Of a stretch of 64,000 nt of DNA, positions 55,562 through 64,000 are shown one piece after another (position 1 is the stretch's first letter; each line of letters opens with the position of its first letter). The stretch comes from Chytriomyces cf. hyalinus JEL632 (Eukaryota; Chytridiomycota; Chytridiomycetes; Chytridiales; Chytriomycetaceae). The position numbers were made by a program, and so were the translations under genes. The notes below the pieces were generated by a model. That model did not search any database. It had not been told where the DNA came from and was given only the letters and a program-made list of their open reading frames with translations. The stretch lies in NCBI GenBank assembly GCA_025435555.1, contig JAIWWG010000047.1, positions 1-64,000 of the forward strand, in the 5' to 3' direction.

Positions 55562-57273
55562 ATGGCAGCTTCCGATCTCAACAACGTCACGCACTTTGGC
55601 CTCTCTTCCACGCCCGTCTTCAGGCCGCTGAACGAGATCGGAGGCAAGAGCAGATCCGCTGCTGGCACTCCGCCGCGTTGCTCTGATCAAGTCTTTGAGA
55701 GAGTTTTCAGGGCTATCCTTCCGGCACCACAGACTCCGCCACCCACCGCCACATATCCCTCGTATACTCCCGCAGAATCCATGATGCAACTGCCGCCATG
55801 CATTCTCTTGTAAGTGGCTCCCCTGATCCGTTTGGGTGCATGCCCCCTCCGTTGTTAAAAAAGTTTTCTCCGCCACCAACAGGTACAGATTTGACCGCAC
55901 CCGAGAACTGAAGGCCATTCTCACCGAGCTAGCTCACGACATCCGACCCACTGAGTCGGAGGAGACGCAAATGTACAAACACTTGTTCGAGGCCCTTGAA
56001 ACGCAGACTGTTCGCACGTACTACGAATTCAAAACACGGCAGCTCAGCCGCGCTGTCTATCAGGACAGTGACACTGTGTTTGGTCGCAAGAGCGCACAGC
56101 AGCCGGTCTCAACTCAAAGGTATCCAATCTCTATTGTTTGTTTGAGTGGGCCATGTGACACAAGGCTCCTTTTTTTTTTTCTAACTTCCGATAACGTTTT
56201 CCAGTTTAAATCCGTCAAGGAGGGGCGCATCGACTCCATCAACACCGACCCCAGCACGATCTGGATTATCCAAGCTTCCTTACGTACGCTCTGCGTCTTC
56301 ACACTCCACGGATAACGAACTTGCGGCGCCGTCTCTGCCGAGTTTGACAGCCCAAATTGTGAAGGAAGTATACTTTAAAGTACAAGACCAAAGGGGAGCA
56401 CGCCGGCCAGTCCTCACGCCGCCTCAAACCCCTAGCAAGCGCAAGGCTCGCGACCAAAAGGACAGGATTGTGGCAGATCGTGCAAACAAGAAAATCAAGG
56501 AATATCTCACGGATCAATTTCAAGCGAGTAGCCTACTGGATCCAGTAACATCATCCGACAAGGCATATGTGGCATCTTCCCCACGCTCGTTGCACATTAG
56601 CCAGCTTCCCAAAAGATCTACCCCTCTCCCAAAGACACCAAGAAAGCCGCGCGCAACCAGACTGGCATATCCAGCCTCTTACTCACAAACACTTCCTGCA
56701 AGTCGCCAATTTTCGCACCAGTTTCTTCAAAGTCCACTGCTGAGTCCAGCTGTTTCCTCGCTGGCACTTCGCCAACCTTGCAGCACTTTGCTTCAAAGTC
56801 CTTTGCCGAGCCCAACACTTCCTCCCCTGACTTGCAGGTGGCCAAATAGCTTGCTGCAGAGTCCCGTGTCTATGGCACCCGATGCACTTCTTTCAACTAT
56901 GGCAACTCCTCTCGTGCCGTTTATGCCTCAAAATGCAATGATGCATGGTCATTCCTTTGGCCCATATTCTGACTTCAACTGCGCCTTACTGCCCGCACCT
57001 CTTCAAGTGCCTGCAACTGACCTTCTGAATAACCTTCATATGGATTCATTCACTGCCGGGAACGCCGTGGACGCTAGCTTTGCCAATGAATGTTCTCTTT
57101 ATTTCTACAACAAAGGATATGAATACGCACAAGCATGTCTCATTGGCTCGCACGGATTGAGTCAAAGTTCATTGTGGATGCATGGCCAACCTCAACCGAA
57201 CGCATTTCTTGGTTCTGGGAATTCCGTCATCCCACTAACTAGCGCACAGGATGCTGATTTTTTGAGTCTGTGA
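55562..57273 (+). CDS. Tandem paralogue B of the unrecognised Ser/Pro-rich family
   Basis: Three exons (55562-55809, 55883-56119, 56205-57273) give 517 residues. It starts at MAASDLNNVTHFGLSSTPVF, so it lacks the extra first exon of paralogue A. Introns 1 and 2 match introns 2 and 3 of paralogue A in place and phase. The shared blocks are LYRFDRTRELKAIL, EETQMYKHLFEALE, VFGRKS, TPPQTPSKRKARDQKD, DRANKKIKEYLTDQFQAS, SPRSLHISQLPKRS and LYFYNKGYEYAQA. It has three diverged LLQSP repeats. The most conserved part is the 50-residue block around YKHLFEALE and the block around ANKKIKEYLTDQF, likely the functional core. No signal peptide or membrane helix is seen. Function unknown. Confidence 0.75.
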
Positions 57274-57661
57274 TGTGATGTCTGCGAATACCCCCCAAAG
57301 ACGCTCTGTTGCGACACCTTTTTTTTCAATCGTCTTTATGTACCCAAACTCTTTTTCTGACATATAACGAACACTTCTTCTGTCTTTTTTCTCTATATTT
57401 GTTCTCTTTGTTTTTGTTGGGTGATTCCCGCCTTTTTTGCAAAGGCATTTCATTTCTTTCACTGCTTCTTGGACATTCTTCTTCTCGTTTTTCCCAGTTT
57501 TTTTTCTTTTCAAGTAACGGACACTATAAAGCGCATATCTACTTCTCTAACTCAACACTACACAAGATATGAGAGACTCGACTGGGGCCCGACACGGATG
57601 CCCAGTTTGTTTATCAAGGTCGCTGTAAATTGAGTTTCAGAAGACCACCTCAAAAACCAAA
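57274..57661. other. Intergenic, T-rich
   Basis: 388 bp of pyrimidine-rich sequence (many CTTTTT runs) between paralogue B and the next plus-strand gene. It probably holds the 3' end of B and a short promoter. Confidence 0.5.
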
Positions 57662-59488
57662 ATGGATTTGGACTCAGGAGCAACACTGCGGCGGATCGAC
57701 GACAATGCCACATTCAGGCGGGACACGAACCCAACCACCCTTGAGCAGCCTGCTCCATCAGAACGGGTGGAGCAGCAGTCGGGCCTAGCCGCAACCGTGA
57801 TGGGACTGGTGAGTCATTGTGACGCATGCTCTGCCTTGCGGTGGGTTGACAACCGCCCCCCTCCCCCTATTGGGCATCTTGCAGGACTGGTGGGCAAAAG
57901 CGGCACTCTTGTGGTCATTGCTCCAACTTCTTGTGCTGTTGGTGGCTCAAGGACTCGTGCTCAAGACCCACTATGAGGAACTCACTGCTCTCACGGCCAT
58001 CAACGCTTCGCATCCAGACTATCTCTATCTAGACCAATCAGCGAATTCAGTCTTGCCAAATGCGCAAGCCTTGTCCATCTATGAAATCATTTTCCTGTTT
58101 GGACAGTTCTTCCAGACGTATCTGGCCTTTGATGCGGTAACAAAAAAGCCTTCGCCCGCCCCCGTTGTCTTGCACCGTTGCCCCTTAATTCTAAAGCGAC
58201 CTGTACACACCGAGCAGATCATTACGTCTTCAAAGATTCAATTGGTGGCTTCAGCTGCATTCAATGTAGGACTCTTTGGCGACTCTGTCGCTCAGTATAT
58301 TCAAGCAGACAACCTCATCTCTGTAACTTCTGTTGGAATGTTTCATTTTCAAAATCTACAACTGTTTGGTTTCGCCATTCATCGCACGTCGCCTTTCGAA
58401 ATTGCCGTGATTGTGCTTTCGGCCGTCTTTTTGATTGGGTGGACTTTTTTTGTGTTTAAATTGTACAACATCTTTGGATGGAGCGTGTTTAAGGAGCTTG
58501 GAGCGGATGTCGAAGTGCGGAGTGAGTGACTTTTTTTTTTCATTCCTTTTTTTTTTTTTTTTTTTTTTTGGATCATGGATGCGATGTGTCTGGCGGTGCG
58601 CTGAGGCGGGCGAGGGCAGATCAGAACGTGGGACCTGGATTGACGCTTGAGGAACGAATTCATGCCTGAAAATGCTGGGCGAGGCGATTTGGTCAAAGAT
58701 GAAAGATGGAATCAAATTTTTGTTCCTGCTGAGGAATTGAACATTGTTTTTTTTTTTTTTTTTTTTTTTTGTCCATTTTGGAAGGTAAATCACTAACTGC
58801 GGTTGTCTGAATTACCCAGAGCGACTGACCATCTACCACATTTACATGATGCTTCTCAAGATTGACGTCTTCTTCTTTGTCTCGTTTGTGGTTCAATATG
58901 TGCTCCTCGCATTTCCCGAAGATGGCATCCCGAAAACCGTCACTGCAATTTTCTCCCCCATCGGAGTTGTGGCGTTACTTTTCATTGCATACTATGCCGT
59001 CACGCGTGAATCCAATGTTCTCATGACATTTCTGTTGATTGGACTGTCGGGTGGAATTGGATACCTCGTTGACCGAGTAATTGACATTTGGACCGTTTCG
59101 GATATCACGCGGTACAAGAGCTGTAAAATCAGTTTGACCATGTTTACGACCGTCACGATTTTGGTGTCGTTGGCAACGTTTGGGGTGGCTGTGCTCAACT
59201 TTTTGAACTTTGGGAAGGGCTTGATGTCTGCATGTGAGTATTTATCATCCCATTTTATTTGATCTTTTGATTTTGTACATGTAGGTTTGTTATCTCATGT
59301 TCTAATGAATTCGTTGGCTAGTGAACAACAAGAAGGGAGGATCGACAATTGACCGCTCGCTGGAGCTAAACTCGATTGCAAACAGCGGCTCAAGGAATAA
59401 CGGGTACGGAAGCAACGGATATCCGGGGCAAGGAACAGGGGACTATAGCGACCAATACAAGACAGCAGTGGGTTCTTCCAGATCCTAA
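57662..59488 (+). CDS. Multi-pass membrane protein, UPF0658 Golgi family type
   Basis: Five exons (57662-57808, 57885-58136, 58218-58521, 58820-59233, 59322-59488) give 427 residues. I count seven membrane helices, among them LLWSLLQLLVLLVAQGLVL, YEIIFLFGQFFQTYLAF, FEIAVIVLSAVFLIGWTFFV, LKIDVFFFVSFVVQYVLLA, IGVVALLFIAYYAV and MFTTVTILVSLATFGVAVL. The pattern of a GAD-containing loop (FKELGADVEVRKRLTIYHIY) followed by a KIDVFFF helix is what I recall for the fungal UPF0658 Golgi membrane proteins, whose job is not known. The N-terminus is polar and the C-terminus Gly/Ser/Asn-rich. The 298-nt third intron, with three long T-runs, is far longer than its neighbours. The family name is from memory of the pattern. 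Confidence 0.75.
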
Positions 59489-59815
59489 GTCGTCAAGAGG
59501 TTCGCCCCACTGGGTACCTCCAAAATTGACTTTTGTCTTTTTTTTCATTTGCAACAAATGGGGGGCTATTTTTCCGTTTTCCTTTGATATTCCGAACGGT
59601 TCCTTTTTTTTTCGCTTTCCGTTTTTCTCATCATAGTTGGGCATTGGGTCTTTTTCCTTTTTATCAAATACAGTCAGATATGCAGTGTGTATGTTTTGCC
59701 GCGCGCGGGAAAATTTAAAAGTAACATGCCGCTTGTGAATCAGGCGCTTGTAAATCCAGGTGTTTTGTTGATTTCGCATCCCGGGTGACAAATTAAAAAA
59801 CTTCGCAAAAAAAAG
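59489..59815. other. Intergenic, T-rich
   Basis: 327 bp with several T-runs between two plus-strand genes. No gene seen. The A-rich stretch just before 59816 (GCAAAAAAAAG) is the leader of the next gene. Confidence 0.5.
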
Positions 59816-61509
59816 ATGGCACCAATGGAATATCGCTTCCTCGGAAACTCTGGACTCAAGGTGTCCGTCCGTGAGTATACACAACCTTTTTTTTGCTCTG
59901 ATTGCGTTCTTATTCTTTTCTTTCCCCTCTCGATCACAGTCTCTCTCGGAGGATGGGTCACTTACGGCGGACAAGTCGGTGAGATTTGAATTTTAAGTAT
60001 CCACTGTTGCTGGATATTTAAACTAACACAATTGTATCAAAGGCGAGGATGTTGCTGAGCAGTGCATGCTTGAAGCTTACAACGTGAGTTCGGCGTTGTT
60101 GTTCTCCTTTCAAGTCCGGGTCGAAACAGCTGATCATCCACTCCCCCCTCTCTCCGGCCAATTCATTAGAACGGAATCAACTTCTTTGACAATGCTGAAG
60201 GTAACAACAGATTTTCTGGCGACCAGAGATTTGCTCAAAGCAGCTGATCAACGATTCGGTTTGAATTTTTTTTAGTTTACGCATCCGGAAAGAGTGAAAT
60301 CGCCATGGGAAACGCCATCAAGAAGTTTGGATGGAAGCGTTCTTCATACGTGATTAGCACCAAGATCTACTGGTGCGTTCCGGGGCGTCTTTATTATTTT
60401 TGTTTTGAGGGGGGGGGACCTGTTTGGGACAGACCTTTACATGTAAAAAAAAAAAATTTGTAGGGGTGGCGACGGTGTCAACGAGAAGGGTCTCTCTCGC
60501 AAGCACATTATCGAAGGAACCAAGGATGCGCTCGAGAGACTTCAGCTGGACTATGTCGACTTGTGAGTATATATGATTTTTTTTTCGAAAAAGAAAGCGC
60601 GAACTCCACCAAACCAAAAAAAAAATTAGAATCTTCGCACATCGTCCAGATGTCGACACCCCAATGGAAGAAACTGTTCGTGCTTTCAACTACTTGATTG
60701 AGAAGGGCCTCGCGTTTTACTGGGGGTTTGTTTTTTTGCAGAACTGAACCTCTTTTTTCGTCCCGCCAAAGCTGATACAAATATTTTTTTATCACAAAAG
60801 AACCTCCGAATGGTCTGCTGAGCAATTGACTGACGCATGGAGAATTGCCGACAAGCTTGGACTCATTGGCCCTCTTATGGAGCAGCCACAGTACAACATG
60901 TTCCACCGTGAGCGCTTTGAGACTGAGGTATGATCCTTCTTTCACTCTATTCAAACTTAACGTCTTTTTGATTCAATTTCTTCACATACACACACACAGT
61001 ACGCTCCATTGTACGCAAAGCATGGTCTCGGAACCACCATCTGGTCCCCATTGGCTTCTGGAGTCCTTACTGGAAAGTACAACACTGAAATTCCAGCCGA
61101 CTCCCGATTGGCCATGCAGGACAATGCTGTCATGAAGCGTATCGCCGCTGGCTTGGAAACAGCCGAAGGAAAAGAGAAGCTTGCCAAAGTCGACCAGCTG
61201 AAGGTATCATAAAAGAAAAAAAATACTCGCGCTATTTCTGTCAAAGAAAGTATATCCAACCAACTCCCATTTTTTTTTGTATTGCAGCCAATTGCTGAAA
61301 AGCTCGAATGCACTTTGGCCCAGCTGGCTCTGGCCTGGTGTGTCAAGAACCCGAACGTTTCGACTGTGATCACTGGTGCATCCAAGGCATCGCAGGTCAC
61401 TGAGAACTTGAAGGCATTGGATATTGTTCCAAAGCTGACCAAGGAAGTGATGGACGAGATTGAGGCTGTTTTGGGCAACAAGCCTGCTGAGGCCATGAAG
61501 TTCCGTTGA
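59816..61509 (+). CDS. Aldo-keto reductase, voltage-gated K+ channel beta-subunit type
   Basis: Ten exons (59816-59870, 59940-59978, 60043-60083, 60170-60200, 60276-60372, 60464-60562, 60630-60725, 60801-60927, 61000-61203, 61288-61509) give 336 residues. It is a TIM-barrel NADPH-dependent oxidoreductase. The sequence follows KCNAB/AKR6 proteins throughout: [120 protein letters not shown] and the end [11 protein letters not shown]. The catalytic Asp (FDNAE), Tyr (EVY) and Lys (STK) are present, and His in FAHRP. In fungi such proteins act as soluble aldehyde or ketone reductases; a channel partner here is unproven. Several introns carry A- or T-runs. Confidence 0.92.
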
Positions 61510-61693
61510 TTTTTTGTCAACTGGACCAGTCATGATAGGACTTCAGGTTTCGTGTTTTTGTTCTTTGTTCGTAGCGTCAAGACAGTAAAGAGTGAAATCA
61601 CCACACAAAAAAGTCTGTGAATGCAACTTGCCACAGATTGGAAGACAGAATTATTTTTTGTGGGAGAGTGGATAGAAACTCCTGTTGCCCAGC

Positions 61694-62109
61694 ATGTCCG
61701 AAAACAAGCAAGCGCCTTTGTTGAATGAATTTCAGCTCAGCAAAACCCGATCCGATGCCTTGGCAAAGGGGACGTCAGCAGTCGTACCTGTGAAAATTGA
61801 TTGATTTCTTGTTATTTTTTAAATGTATTCACATGCATGAATGTTGGCTGCTGGAGTGCTGCCTTTTTGGTTATGTACAGGGTCTGTCCGATCATTTCCT
61901 TTTGTTTCGCGGAAACAAGCGTCCTTGCAATGAAAGAAAGGTATTCCAGGTGGCACAGCTTGGTAGTGAGTGCCCCCTCCCCCCACAGCTGTACAGATGA
62001 GAAGGAATTCAAGACATGGATACCAGTTGTGGATACAGCTGTGGGATGAGGATGCTGGTACAGTCAAGGAAGCACGGATGACTCACCTCACTGTGCTCAT
62101 GGGATGTTA
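61694..62109 (+). other. Possible very small gene, unrecognised
   Basis: ATG 61694 opens a 35-codon frame (MSENKQAPLLNEFQLSKTRS and on). A GTACCT donor at 61787 and a GTACAG acceptor near 61880 would join it to GLSDHFLLFRGNKRP. A further acceptor (GTACAG, 61996) and a downstream piece QLWIQLWDEDAGTVKEARM ending in TAG near 62109 could be the last exon. The pieces look protein-like but the splicing is not secure and no family is recognised. Confidence 0.25.
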
Positions 62110-62192
62110 GTTGGGTTGCAAGTAAACTCAGTTAAAATCTTATCGAATTGTCCCCTTAAAAACAATTGTTTCTGTAATTCGTAATCTCCCTT

Positions 62193-62225
62193 CAATCCAA
62201 TCCAACCCAACCCAACCCACCCAAC
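62193..62225 (+). repeat. (CCAAT/CCAAC)n simple repeat
   Basis: Six or so units of five bases, CCAAT changing to CCAAC, in the gap after the aldo-keto reductase. It also matches the CCAAT-box core many times over, but there is no sign that this is functional. Confidence 0.8.
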
Positions 62226-62255
62226 TGGAACATCCAACTGGATGCTCGCCTTGAA

Positions 62256-62280
62256 TGCACTGCACTGCACTGCACTGCAC
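62256..62280 (+). repeat. (TGCAC)5 microsatellite
   Basis: Five perfect TGCAC units close to the start of the PH-domain gene. Confidence 0.9.
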
Positions 62281-62553
62281 AGAGTATGCGCACTTTTCTC
62301 CAGAATTGTCGTAACTCGACACACAACTGCACATGACTGACTCAAAACAAGTGGGAAGTGGCGAAAAACGGTGGCGCTCCGCGCGATTGAAAAACGTCAA
62401 ATTTTTACACAATTTTTGGCGAGACAAGCAGCAGCAGGAGCAGCCCCCCCACACTAACCCTGAAATGAAAACAGAAAACCAACCTGCTTTATTCTTTCCT
62501 GTCAACCCACATTGCCCCCCTCTTGGACTTCACCAACTGCAACTGCAACACCA

Positions 62554-64000
62554 ATGAGCATCAACAGAATGGAAGCATTGCTGCGGGACCTCGACTCATC
62601 CCTCAACAGTCTCAGTGTCGGCGAGCACCTGCAAGGTATACACCCCTTCCATCAACGAACGGGCTATCAAGTCAATGCTGATGAACATCATCCCTCAGAT
62701 GCTTCACCTGCCTCGAAAACTGTCGCAGACTTGCTTGGTAACTCTCATTGTCTGACCTGACTATCCGCACCCATCATTGCTAATCACTCCCATCTCACAG
62801 GCGACACAAGCGCACTCTCCGGATACCTGAATTGGATGAGTCCGGAACAGTCCTGGGACCGAAGATTCTTTATGCTTTCATCCGAGGGCCTGCACATGTT
62901 TGCATCCGCATCCGCTGCCGAGCAGTACCAGGACAAGTTTACTCTGACGCAGGCCACCACCCTCACAGCCAGCATCAGCGCATCAGCCTCCACTCCGCTT
63001 GCCTTTGAACTGCGCGACGAGCAACGGTCATGGATGTGAGTGTGTTTCTATCCGCTTTAACTCAGGCTCCGACGACAGACGACTAAATGACCAATTTTTT
63101 TTTATGATTTGAAAAAAAATGCAGCTTGTGCGCTTCGACAAAAACGTCCAAAAACGCGTGGATCGACATGATCCAGGCCTTGGTTTCGAAGCCAGCGGCT
63201 CTGTCGTCCAGCGCTTCCATCCGCAGTGCTCCAGGCTCAACCACCATCGATGGCATTCCAAGAAGCTCCGGCGAAATGCACAGAAACGACAGTGTTGGGG
63301 ATCTTCGCGGATATCCCATTGCAGCAAGGAAATACAATATGGGCGGAGATTACGCAGACAACCGGTATGTGAATGATGTATCCGCACGGGCCATAACGGA
63401 TGCCAGTGGCCGCATTCTGGATCCCCAAGAACGGATTCACATGCTGCGAGAACAGCTGGATCTTGCCAAAATGGTGAGTCTCAGGCTTTTTTTGAGACAT
63501 GGATTCCCCGAACTGACGAAACCAAAAAAAAAAAAAAAAAAAAGGAACTCAACGATCAAACTCACATGAAGAACATGGCCTTGCTTCAAGACCAACAGCG
63601 CCAATACACGCAAGGCCAATATCAACCCATCACGCTCGCAAACAGCCCCCGGTCCCCCGTCATGCCCAACATGGTGTCTCGAATGAACAGCATATCCACA
63701 TCGTACAGCTCAAATCGGGACAGCACAGCCACCAGCGATTCATGGTACTTTCAAGGATCATCCCCGCAATCGGACTTTTACAACCCTACATCTCCGTACG
63801 GTTCAGTGGGCCTGAATGGGTCCTCCATCAACACGCACGTGCGAAAACCATCAGTGGGAGACAGCATTAATGCAGGAATTCCGGGTGGAGGTATTTTCGG
63901 AGGGGCTGATTTGGAACGGAGCGATAGCAAAGCAACAACAGCGACGGCTACATGGGGGGCACCATCCACCAAAGCGGTAGTGGATGGGTTAACTCTCACA
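62554..64000 (+). CDS. PH-domain protein, 5' part (runs off the right edge)
   Basis: Exons 62554-62737, 62801-63035, 63125-63473 and 63545 to the edge are in phase. Residues about 62-175 form a pleckstrin-homology domain: LSGYLNWMSPEQSWDRRFFM at its start, a middle FELRDEQRSWILCAS, and a C-terminal helix with the invariant Trp (KNAWIDMIQALV). PH domains bind phosphoinositides or proteins at membranes. A short coiled-coil-like segment follows (DPQERIHMLREQLDLAK), then a Ser/Asn/Gly-rich region. The frame is still open at base 64000. The start at 62554 (MSINRMEALLRDLDSSLNSL) is chosen for its helix-like opening. A GTATAC at 62636 could be an alternative donor. Confidence 0.8.

Larger units (their letters stand above)
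61510..62553. other. Intergenic, about 1 kb, with small ORFs and microsatellites
   Basis: Beyond the aldo-keto reductase this gap holds a possible short gene (61694 onward), two simple repeats near 62193-62280 and a C-run near 62447. I see no tRNA or other RNA gene. Confidence 0.45.

Noticed and set aside
62193-62225. Cluster of CCAAT boxes
   Set aside because: The motif arises from a simple five-base repeat; there is no other promoter evidence.
1-64000. Transposable elements, viral remnants, tRNA, rRNA and CRISPR arrays
   Set aside because: I looked for reverse transcriptase, transposase and integrase motifs, terminal repeats, cloverleaf-like sequences and repeat-spacer arrays and found none I could support.

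Overview
The window is eukaryotic nuclear DNA from a fungus, most likely a zoosporic (flagellated) lineage such as Chytridiomycota. Genes carry many short GT-AG introns (mostly 50-75 nt, often with a CTAAC/CTGAC-like branch site). Fungal markers are a SKT5/CHS4 chitin-synthase activator, an alpha-arrestin and an UPF0658-type Golgi membrane protein. A flagellar CFAP97/Hemingway domain and a glycine-betaine-binding-type receptor point to a zoosporic fungus rather than a mould or yeast. The placement is an inference from gene content. I saw no rRNA, tRNA, CRISPR, transposon or viral remnant.

Layout. 1-8.4 kb: the tail of an unknown gene, then a 2,524-codon gene joining a CFAP97 (Hemingway) domain to a DUF4062-NACHT-WD40 protein. 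8.7-15.6 kb, all minus strand: kynurenine 3-monooxygenase, an alpha-arrestin and a C2H2-type regulator. 16-21 kb: PEX6 (minus) and mitochondrial ribosomal protein L1 (plus), divergent with 81 bp between them. 21.5-28.7 kb, plus strand: an Ala/Pro/Lys repeat protein, a short/branched-chain acyl-CoA dehydrogenase, a cytochrome P450 and a seven-helix protein with rhodopsin-family hallmarks. 29-44.6 kb, plus strand: a PKA-type kinase with a 1,000-residue N-terminal extension, a type I membrane protein with a tryptophan/acidic tail, a degenerate FAD-monooxygenase-like protein and SKT5. 44.8-50.5 kb, minus strand: a receptor-like protein (betaine-type binding domain, Cys-rich region, about nine helices) and an unknown protein. 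51.3-57.3 kb: two tandem paralogues of a family I do not recognise, one with a perfect 105-bp internal duplication. 57.6-64 kb: an UPF0658-type membrane protein, a Kv-beta-type aldo-keto reductase and the start of a PH-domain protein.

The genes do not form one pathway. Signalling is over-represented: two candidate receptors, a PKA catalytic subunit, an arrestin, a PH protein and a NACHT-WD40 protein. Three genes serve organelle metabolism (PEX6, MRPL1, ACADSB-like). The most unusual object is the CFAP97-DUF4062-NACHT-WD40 fusion, whose NACHT domain lacks a recognisable Walker A lysine.

Exon boundaries were worked out by hand from frame continuity and splice signals. For most genes the exon lengths sum to a multiple of three; for PEX6, the betaine-type receptor and the low-confidence loci the internal structure is only approximate.
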